Below, piece by piece: positions 55,360-64,000 of a stretch of DNA of 64,000 nt. Positions within the stretch are counted from its first letter, which is position 1. Each line of letters opens with the position of its first letter. This DNA is from Isoetes taiwanensis (Eukaryota; Streptophyta; Lycopodiopsida; Isoetales; Isoetaceae). The stretch lies in contig JAJEKV010000074.1 of assembly GCA_021234155.1 (NCBI GenBank), positions 60,001-124,000 of the forward strand. The letters are read 5' to 3'. A program made the translations under genes and the position numbers. A model generated the notes under the pieces. That model saw only the letters and a list, made by a program, of their open reading frames with translations, did no database searches and had not been told where the DNA came from.

Positions 55360-57100
55360 CATAATGCATTTTCCAAAAGAAGCCCGATGGTCTTTCTCTT
55401 ATACACAATGCATTATTTTTCGAGGGTATATTGCGGATCATTGGTGATCCAAACTTAGATAAATTAAGTTTATTCTACGTAGGTACAAGTAGATCATATT
55501 GTACCTTTCTATGCTTCTTGTACCCTCCAAATTTATCCACATTATTGCACTCCATTCCAAATTTGTGCACGTTAAAATTGCACTCAATCGTATGATATCA
55601 TTGCAAGCCGATATTTAACTTTAGACACACAAATCGAAATCCTAAAAGTAGCACATCATTAATGCATATCTTAAAGGCATATTTGCGGTACGGTAAAGGT
55701 AATGCGAACACTACTTAATCTTGCTCAAAAATCATTATAAATAATAAAAATTAAAAAAAACTAAAACGAGGAGTTAAACACCTCAATAAAAAATGGATGA
55801 AGAAGAGAACTACCTTCACATCCATTTGATCTACAAGACTAATAATACTGCTCTACATCCGAGCTAGTTCTTCATTAAGATAAAAGTTGAGGTAAATTGA
55901 ATATTTGTATGCCAAGTGTTATGAGGGGGTTAACCCCCTTAACCGCCAAGGGGGATTAACCCCCTTAACCGACAGGCAAGTTGCCTCACCCGAAGATGCA
56001 CCCACAACTGCACTATTAGCTCCCCAAATCGATTATCACAAGCTCGACATCGTCCACACCTAGGTTATCGACTCCGCCAGCCTGAATTATCAGCATTCGA
56101 GGCTGAATCTTGGGCTCAAAGATGCATCCGGGGCTCCCAGACGCACGCTGCTTGCCCATTATGCTTTATCATAGAGCTTGGATCAACGACAAGGATTTCT
56201 CGGATTAGAAAGCTTGCTGGTTAAGGGCAAAGATGAGCAAAGTTGTTGGTCATACACACACACATAGATATTCACTTGTTATGGGCAGACAAAGAGCACA
56301 GAATTTGATCAAGCACACATGAATTCAATTAACCTATCAACCTATTGGGTCTATGAGGGTTCTATTTTGCATGAATTCTTCTTATAGGTTGCGCAATTGT
56401 GGGTGCTGTGTTTTTGCACAATCAACTGATTGGGGTAAGCAAAATGCAGGTTTTGCACAATTTGGCATCCCATAGGCACAATGGTGGCAGCATTTCTTTT
56501 CCAGAAAGTTTTCTACAACATTTTTATTGTTTGTTCTAGTTTCATCGCGTTGTTAGTGTTTGCCACCAGATCAGCTGCGATCAACCGCTAAAAGCAGCCC
56601 AGATGATTTTTCTGTTGACTAAAAGGCCCCTTACCATGCATTTTGGGTTCGAAATCATGGCAACCATCGCGGTAAATATCGGATGTGGGCATGTTATAGC
56701 CAGCCTTAAATGGCAAAAAATCTGAACGCAGTGTAATTTTTGTTGGGCGTGGCTATAACATGGCAAAGACATGGATATGCTCGTGGCTATAACATGACGA
56801 CGTTCGATATATACGGCGCTCCTCACGCCGACCCTAGTTTAAAACTTAGAATGCAAGATAAGGGGGCCTTTCGCTTAATTATTCGAAAAGTTTTTTGTTT
56901 AGAAAATTTGTTTTTCATGATGCTTAAAAGACATATTTATATAGATGTATTGGCTATGGTGTATGGATAAAAAACTTTTTCAAAATGCAAAGGTCGAGGG
57001 TTCGAAACTACAAAAAGAAAAAATCAGTTTGGCCCACCTACCAAAAATGAAGCGCCAAGCAGCGAACCAATTACAGTGCAGTGCACAGCACAGTCCTTTC
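55360..57100. other. Spacer upstream of the Tudor/RCC1 gene
   Basis: No gene is seen. 55922-55972 holds palindromic 'gggggttaaccccc' repeats. 56690-56800 has direct and inverted copies of 'tggctataacatg'. 56820-57000 is AT-rich. The promoter of the downstream gene must lie in the right part, but no clear TATA box was identified. Confidence 0.5.
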
Positions 57101-57704
57101 CTCTGCATGCCGACATTCAACACGCTACCATTCCCCCCTCCTCTCCTCCTATTCTTTTTTTCGTCTTTGCAGGAGCATCGGCAGAAGGATTAGGATTTAG
57201 GGCGGCCAGCGGCGCGGCGGTGGCGGTGGTGCTCTCGACAGCTCCGCTATGGCACATCCTGGGCGGTAAAAATAGAACCAACCTTCCCTCATATTTTCCT
57301 CTTCTGGGTCCTCTGTTTTTTTTTTTTTCCTCCTTCGTTTCATCTCAACCGCTTTGTTTCTTCCCCCCAATGTATTTGCTTCTCTTACCTAGCGACATCT
57401 GTTGTAAAAATCCTTGCCGCCGTCATATCTTCTTTGCCTTTGGATTGCCTTTCTTTCATATATCGGAATCCGTTTGATGAGCCTTCTGCAATTTGAGGCA
57501 AGCGCTCTCATCTTGTTTTGAGTTTTCAGTTCAAAATGTGGGTTTGCCTAAGATGTCTGCCTGCTTCTGGTTTAGGATTATAGCATGAGATCAATTTGTT
57601 TGAGAATTAGGGTTTATGAATCCTCTGCTTTCTTGGCTAAGATTGCTATAGATCTTTACTGTTTATGCCGATGTTTATGTTATGCCATTTTTACACCATA
57701 GGTA
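57100..57704 (+). promoter_or_regulatory. 5' untranslated region with leader intron
   Basis: A CT-rich stretch (57125-57170) is followed by GC-rich leader sequence ('ggcggccagcggcgcggcgg'), then a GT donor near 57267 (gggcg|gtaaaa), a pyrimidine-rich intron, and an acceptor 'ttacaccatag' ending at 57701, three bases before the ATG at 57705. The transcription start is not determined. Confidence 0.55.
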
Positions 57705-60700
57705 ATGGACTCAACCACGGAGGAAATGCCTCGGAAAGAATCTTCATCAATGGCAGAGCCCTCAAGTGCAGGTGCAGTGACAGAATTGGAAGGTGATCCG
57801 ATAGTTACTATTAATGGGATTGGCAATGATGCTTGTACACAAGCAGGCCAAATGGACACCCAAACTTTGGTTCAAACTGAAGTCTATACTGAACCCATAC
57901 CAGCTCACTCTAGTTCTTTTCAAAATCATTACCAGTCTACTGATTTTGTTTCACATCAAATCAGTGAAGTCCATACAGTTGGTATGTTCCCACATGAGTC
58001 CATTTCGTCAGTTCAGCTTCAAAACGACGTACATCCATCTCTTGAAGCCCAGCCTCTGCTGGATATGCATTCTCAGCATCAGCAGGAGTTTAATGAAGTT
58101 TGTGCGCAACCAGGTGAGCTTAAGATAGAAAGCTACGTCCCTGAAGACCTCAACTTGCAGGACAGAATATTGGCGACTGCAGTTGACAGTGCTGAATCTC
58201 CAGCAAGAATGCATGTTTCTAATGAAGAAAATGGGGCTTCCCTAAAGTCTTATGGTCAGCTTGAGATTCTAAAATCCCAGTATTTGCAAACTACTTCTGC
58301 TTCAGGGTTCTTAGGCGTTGTTGAGGATGAGAGAGGATTTCGTGCGGTTGAGGATGAGAGAGAACTTCATGCTCAAATTCAAGTAGTTGAAGATAATCAT
58401 AAGCTATGTGAAAACAAAACTGATGCTTATTTTAATGGTGAATGTTTTCAAGATGAAGCACACTGTTCCCAAATTCAGGCTGCTGTTCATCATTTTCAAT
58501 ATAATGGTCAGACACCGGTCCTCAAAGTCCAGTCCCCTGCAAATGATATTGAGTCTGACAACAGTGAACCTTCCTGCCAAGATGGTCTTTCTGAGGCCCA
58601 GCTTGGCACAATCAATCAGGATAAGGACTTACCATCTGAGTTGTTTCAAAACCGTCTTAGACAATCTGAGCCTGTGAGAGCGAAAGATGATCAAGCGTTC
58701 ATCGATAATGAGCCTATTTCAAGTCAGCCGATGTTTACTACTGAAGATACAGGCTTAAATAGCGTTATTGAGTCTGTAGGAATGTCTATGCCAGGCGTTA
58801 TAGCCCCCGTTAGCATGGGTGAAGATGCAAAGACTGATGGTGGGAAGTTAGTTGTGGATGATAAAAGCAGCATGGAGTCCATGCCTTTCAGGATGGAGTC
58901 TGTTTCAATTGGTGAGGAGGATCTTAATGGCTTGTTGAAAACTAGTAATTTTCCTGCTGAAGTAGAGAACGCACTTACAGCAGTTGGTATGGAGACTAGC
59001 ACCGTTGGTAATGAGTCTGATAAGGCTGTAGCTGCGTCTTCTCCAAATGGTGAGAACGGCTATCCATGAGAGCTTTTAGATACGCTGTTTTGGTTGTTTC
59101 GGTCTGGTGAGGCTTTGGGTGTTTGCCAAATAAAATGTGCTACCTCAACCTATGGGTTTCTTATGTAGCTTATTCTTGATTTTAACTGTAATTGAAGTTT
59201 CAAATGATGTTCACTGTTTCTAAATTGCCCTGCAGAAAAACCTTTTTCTAATGGCGAGATCCAAGATGACAAGCAAGAGGTGAGTTCAAGTATGCAGCAT
59301 CATCCAGTGTAATTGGTAAGGAATAAAAGATTACGTTGATCTGTTTTACAGACAGAAAAGCATCAGGAGTACCACGGGGAGGGAGCTGCTTTGATTGGGA
59401 GTAAAGTTCAGAAAAGGTTTGGGAGGAAATTGTACACTGGAAGTATTATTGCATTTGATCCTGAGACAACATGGTACAAGGTAAGAACGTCGTCCTTTGA
59501 AATAGCATGTTTTTGATGATGAATTGTGAGTAATAAAGTTATGTTTTGCAATGTACAGGTTGCGTATGAGGATGGTGATGAAGAGGATCTGTGGTGGCGG
59601 GAATTAGAGCCAGTTCTTCTCCCTCCTTCTGGTGTGCAGCCAACACCTGCTTCTAAAAAGAGGCATCGCGCTGGAGTCACTCCTGACGCAGAGCAAAAGA
59701 GGTTATATGTGCATTCTGAACATTGTTATCACTTTAGTTTTGTTTTGGAACCTATGGCTTTAGCTTATATTCTAGTCTACTGTCAAACTGTGTTGTTACT
59801 TTAAGTCTCATGTTATATTCTGAATTCTGCAGTGATGGGAAGAGACTGAAGACTAGATCTGGTGAAAAAATTAGTTCTGTTAAGATGGAGTCTAAGGAAC
59901 CTGGAATATCAAGAGAAAATAAAGGTACAGAAAGGCAAGATGCGCCAACTGATGAGACTGTAATGGCTGCTGCTGAGGACACGCAGCCACAAGAGCAGAT
60001 TACTGATATGCAGGATGAGGCCCGCAGAGACTTGAAATTTGAAACTGATCCAACCCAGGAGTTGTTACATTCTGAAGAGAAACCGGACCGGCGAAAATCA
60101 GAGCAGAAAGCAAGACGAGGAAGGAAACGAAAGTCAGAGGCAAAAACCAATGGAAAGCATGTATCCAAAGTAGATGGTGAAACAAGCTTGACAGAAACCA
60201 AGCGATTGACACGGAGGTCAAGTACAGGCTCTGAGGGTGCGAATGCAGAATCATTGAGCCATCGTACACCTCGTCCTAAACGAGGTGCTTCAGAAGCTAA
60301 ACAAGAGGGAATTGCTCTATCTGTTGAGAAGAAGACCCCAGGTTCTGTTATCTCAGGGGAGAGGAAGGCCCCTGAGATTAACAGGGGCATTAAATTAGTT
60401 GGAAGGAAAACAAAAAAAGACTTTGGTGGTTCATTGTACAGCGGAGAAATAATTTCATATGATTCAAGAGCAAGATATTACAAGGTTTGTGTTTGATTGC
60501 AGCATAGAATGGCCTGAATCTTGTTGCCTGCACCTGTTAAATAGTGAATGGTATATTTTCTTGCACCCTGCAGGTACGCTATGAAGATGGGGATGAAGAA
60601 GAACTTGAATGGAACGAGTTGGAACCAACCCTGTTGCCCATTGAAGAACAAGCCAATGGTCACGTAACTCCATTGAGACCCTCTAAGAGTGTGCTTACAC

Positions 60701-63005
60701 CTCACTCTGGTCACCATGCAGACAAGGGATCCTCACGAAAGGGGGATTCTGCAAGGTATATCTTGATTGGAGTTTTGTTTTATCATATGTGAAAAGCATT
60801 CTATATTTGACAAGCCGTTTTCAGAGGGGAGTCACGATCAGGAAGGAAGTCCGCAGGCACATTAGAGAGGTAGAGGTTTCATATTCTCAAGGGATTGACC
60901 TTCAAATGAATGAGAGAAATTTATATTGGATTTATTTCATCATTAGTTTGTGTAGGCAAGGCGCAGTAACTGATCTGCCTCAGCTATGTGCAGGGAACGG
61001 GGAGACAGACATGATGAAAAGGGTTCTACACCGGCAAGTTCTCTCCACCGTGTTCTTGAAGGTGTGAGATTTGCATCAATTAGTGATGCTGAAAGTCTAG
61101 AGTTCCATGGATGGGGAGAAGTAACAGGTTTTGACAGAGGGAAGTGCCCAGAGATACAAGCTGCGAAGCTGCTTCCTACTTCCTCTCCTATCGTTCATAT
61201 GGCAGTATGTCACATAGCTTACCATTAAAACATGCACTTTTATATGATGGCCACATTTCTTAAGCATGAAGATGGTTTTGGATGTTATGTGGATTACATA
61301 CTCTGGGCTAATTGTTTTTATTGTGGAATTTTATATCAATCAGGCAAGCCAGCATCATCTTGCTGCTATAACAGCTGCTGGCCAGGTTTGGGTGTGGCGC
61401 AACAAGCATGGCAATATTTATTCTCGTACCAATGAATGGGAGCATATTCCAGATTTGGATAACAAAAATATCATCATTGTTGATATTGCTGGGCCAGAAA
61501 TTGATAGGTCATTAGGTGGCTATGAGCCGAGTCAAGAAGATCAGGTAGTCCCGTGTCTCTTTTATATTATGAGGATATGGAAGTGCCAAGCCTAAAGGAT
61601 GTGGTGCAGGTTCCGGACCCATTCTATTTGGTTGCTGTTTCTAGCAACGGAGAGGATTACATTCTTCAAGGCTCTCAGCCACAGGAGCCCGTATGTTTAT
61701 TTGCGAATATGCTTATTTTGTACTTTTTTGCTCTGTTTTTGAGCGTGTGCAACCTTCTTTTCTACAGGTTCGCACTTACCGGCTTTCTGCAGATCCTCAG
61801 TATCCAGGTTTAAAAGCTGCACTAGAGGAATGTAGTATCTCTACCCATAATATGGGAAAAATAGTTCAGGCCAGTGTTGGGACAGTAGAAGCAGCTGATG
61901 AGCCGCCGTTTATAGGGTACTGGTTGTTTGTCTCATGTGAATACAAATAATTTATTGTTCTCATATTTATATCTGCTTCAGGTACATCACAGATACTGAT
62001 CGCGTTTACATTCGGTCTGCAACTAGAGACTTTATGGAGGAAGTGAATGACGTTTCTGGATTTTCAGGACGTCCCCTTAAAATTGAGGTGCTCTTTGAGT
62101 TCATCCGTTATAGACAAATTTCAAGACCTTTATCTGGTTTATCAATAGCATGCAGAATTGCAGAATTGCAAGGATTTTTATGCTTTCTACCTCCAGAAAC
62201 TTTACTAAGCTCTTGTTTGCAGTGTGGTAGAGCATATCATGCAATCATAATGACGGACGATGGAAAGGCTTGGACATGGGGGCGTGGATATTTCCCTGGA
62301 GCAAATACTACTAGTTCCACAACAAACAACTTCTCTGTTTGTCAACCGGCACTTGGTACCCTTGTTGGTCGTAAGGTACTTTACTACTACACAGTTTCTT
62401 CTTTTTTGTAGAGGTGGCACCTTACTCCCTTCTCTTTGTGCTATGATTTTTCCAGGTTATAGATGTTGGATGCTATGGAGAAGATTTTATTGCTTTGACA
62501 GATGATGGTGATGTCCATCAGTGGACGCATGCCCTTCCAAATCCTGCACATGGGGTTTATAATGTCCCTGCAACTCCCTTTGGAAAAGGCCCTTCTCTTT
62601 CTAACGAAGATAGATTAAAAAGAGTGGCTATTGGTGCTGGTATGTGTGCTGGAATATCAAAACATGGGAGAGTACACACATGGAGGTCAAATATGAAAGG
62701 TGGGTTTGCTGGGATCGTTGGTCCAGAACTTGAAGCCTTGACACCTCTTGGTCGTGATGAACAACAAGCTGATACGACGCTCACATCTTTAGGTATATGT
62801 TTGACTTACTGCATGTTCTGCTTTTTGTGTCCGTACTCATCTGGCTTTTCAAATTTCAGGTTCCAGGGATGCATCAAAGGTTATTTGTGTAGCAAGGTCG
62901 CTGATAGTAATTGTGCATCGGAGATCGAGAGGAAGATGGGGACCAAGGAAAAAGCCGGATTTGACACAGAGTGCTGAGAAGCAGGCAGTCTATGCGATAT
63001 TCTAA
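57705..63005 (+). CDS. Tudor/Agenet-like and RCC1-like repeat protein, 15 coding exons
   Basis: Coding exons: 57705-59049, 59236-59279, 59352-59480, 59559-59701, 59833-60484, 60574-60755, 60825-60869, 60994-61204, 61344-61544, 61610-61690, 61768-61916, 61982-62087, 62223-62375, 62456-62792 and 62860-63005. All introns are GT-AG, all phases agree, and the total of 3924 nt gives about 1307 residues. Residues 1-450 are acidic and probably disordered. Two Tudor-like modules lie at about 477-528 (GRKLYTGSIIAFD...VAYEDGDEEDLWWRELEP) and 740-793 (VRYEDGDEEELEWNELEP); such modules often bind methylated histone tails. A basic ARRGRKRK stretch near 648 is a likely nuclear signal. From about 847 the protein has RCC1-like blades: HHLAAITAAGQVWVWRNK, YHAIIMTDDGKAWTWGRG and EDFIALTDDGDVHQWT. 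It is probably a chromatin protein; the partner is unknown. No lesion was seen. Confidence 0.88.
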
Positions 63006-63320
63006 CTTTAAATTATCTAACCTTGGTTATACCAACCACTCAGGCAGATCTTTAGCAGTTTCTCACCTCGTAAGAAGATGAATGGTATGTAATGAGAGTC
63101 TTATGTGCAGAGCTTAGCTTGTGAAGATCTTCCTACATGTAATGCATAATATCATAGTTTGGACATTACCAGCCTCTGATGTGGCAAGCTGGAGTCCACA
63201 AATTTTTGCCAGCTGTATGAAACAGGTGCCATGAGCATTAAATATTTTTGATGGTTGTACATTGAATCTAACACAAGTTGTATTTGCTGTGAAAAACAGT
63301 GGTTTCAATATAATCATGTA
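63006..63320 (+). promoter_or_regulatory. Probable 3' UTR of the Tudor/RCC1 gene
   Basis: AT-rich sequence after the TAA at 63003-63005 contains several weak plant-type polyadenylation contexts ('aatgtaatg', 'catgtaatgcataat', 'ttcaatataatcatg'). The exact cleavage site cannot be chosen from sequence alone. Confidence 0.4.
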
Positions 63321-64000
63321 GAACAGCTTTCTTCAAAAGACATGGAAATGCACTAATGTTTTTGTTTGCCACCATTTTTAGCTGGACTTGTTTACCAAGC
63401 AACTTGCCTCACAATGAAGGCAGGAACTAATAATGCATTTATGAATATTAGTTATTAGTTTTGACAAATTTGTGAGTTCCAAGATTTTCATAGGCCTACT
63501 GTTGTTGGTTGCTGTTTTTTATGGAGGTGGCTGCACTTCAGCAGGATTCCTTTGTTAAGTTTACTTTCAGGCATAGTTACTTGGAACGGGACTGGAACGG
63601 GAATGTAGACCTATGGAACGGTAACAAATCGGAACAGGAACGTTTCTCTTGCATAATGATCATTGTGGAACACTTAGAATTTAAAAATGATTGTATAATG
63701 ATCATTGTGGAACACAGAGAATTTAAAAATTATTTATAGATTGCGTTGTAGATGAAAACATGTTAAATCATTTCAAAATTATTCATAGAGATTGACATTA
63801 TATTCAAGACTTAAAACATAGTATTATACATTTACAAGAATTTAGCGCCGGTGGAGCCGGCGCCCTATGCACCTTTGCGGTCAAGTCCAAGCGTGCGACG
63901 TGGAGGATCCCCATATATCAAGATGTATACGGGACAAAAGCTTTGATCTAATATATGGATTGGTTTTTTCTTTACCAGATTCTGACCGCCTCTGATATCC
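63321..64000. other. Downstream spacer with small repeats
   Basis: No gene is seen. At 63570-63640 'ggaacggga' recurs. At 63652-63735 a 42-bp segment around 'ataatgatcattgtggaaca' is duplicated. At 63846-63864 'gcgccgg' and 'ccggcgc' form a GC-rich hairpin. Confidence 0.5.

Noticed and set aside
55166-55458. Overlapping ORFs on both strands at the foldback
   Set aside because: The mirrored frames follow from the inverted repeat. No coding bias or homologue was recognised.

Overview
The window is nuclear DNA from a large, repeat-rich plant genome. Plant signals are a PLS-type pentatricopeptide-repeat (PPR) relic, a plant-type phosphate-transporter relic, Helitron ends, plant tRNA-Gly(TCC) sequences and a 15-exon gene with GT-AG introns. 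The very high repeat load and the style of the PPR motifs suggest a fern, but that is an inference of moderate-to-low confidence.

Layout. 1-3510: inverted then tandem repeats with a short palindrome at each junction (0.33-kb and 0.8-kb units). 3510-5090: a 19-bp minisatellite. 5139-6765: a CT microsatellite, a 5'-truncated LINE and a second microsatellite. 6980-8023: a Helitron body and its 3' terminus. 8024-10240: a tandem array of 559-bp units carrying tRNA-Gly(TCC) sequences. 10240-12100: AT-rich spacer with perfect palindromes. 12115-13940: a broken PPR gene (minus strand). 14640-16137: small duplications and a poly(A) retroposon (minus). 16137-22428: three direct copies of a 2.4-kb unit, closed by an inverted fragment. 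22603-24165: tRNA-like (SINE-like) repeats interrupted by a LINE fragment. 24640-26061: a truncated PHT1 phosphate-transporter pseudogene with a poly(A) retroposon inserted between 13-bp target duplications. 27045-30560 (minus) and 35880-39168 (plus): two long, frameshifted copies of one endonuclease/RT LINE family. 39170-50400: low-copy sequence with a set of phase-compatible candidate exons on the minus strand, product not recognised, plus a second Helitron terminus. 51110-55360: LINE tails, a second poly(A) retroposon, local duplications and a long foldback. 57150-63300: the only clearly intact gene, on the plus strand. It has 15 coding exons and encodes about 1307 residues, with an acidic N-terminal half, two Tudor/Agenet-like modules and C-terminal RCC1-like repeats, probably a nuclear chromatin-associated protein.

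The genes do not form a functional cluster. The window is one gene island next to transposon and tandem-repeat terrain. A recurring oddity is that homologous repeats and pseudogenes differ again and again at CAG/CTG trinucleotides, often becoming CG-containing strings. That is either a real mutational bias or a consensus error at CHG-methylated sites, and it means some of the 'frameshifts' described here should be treated with caution.
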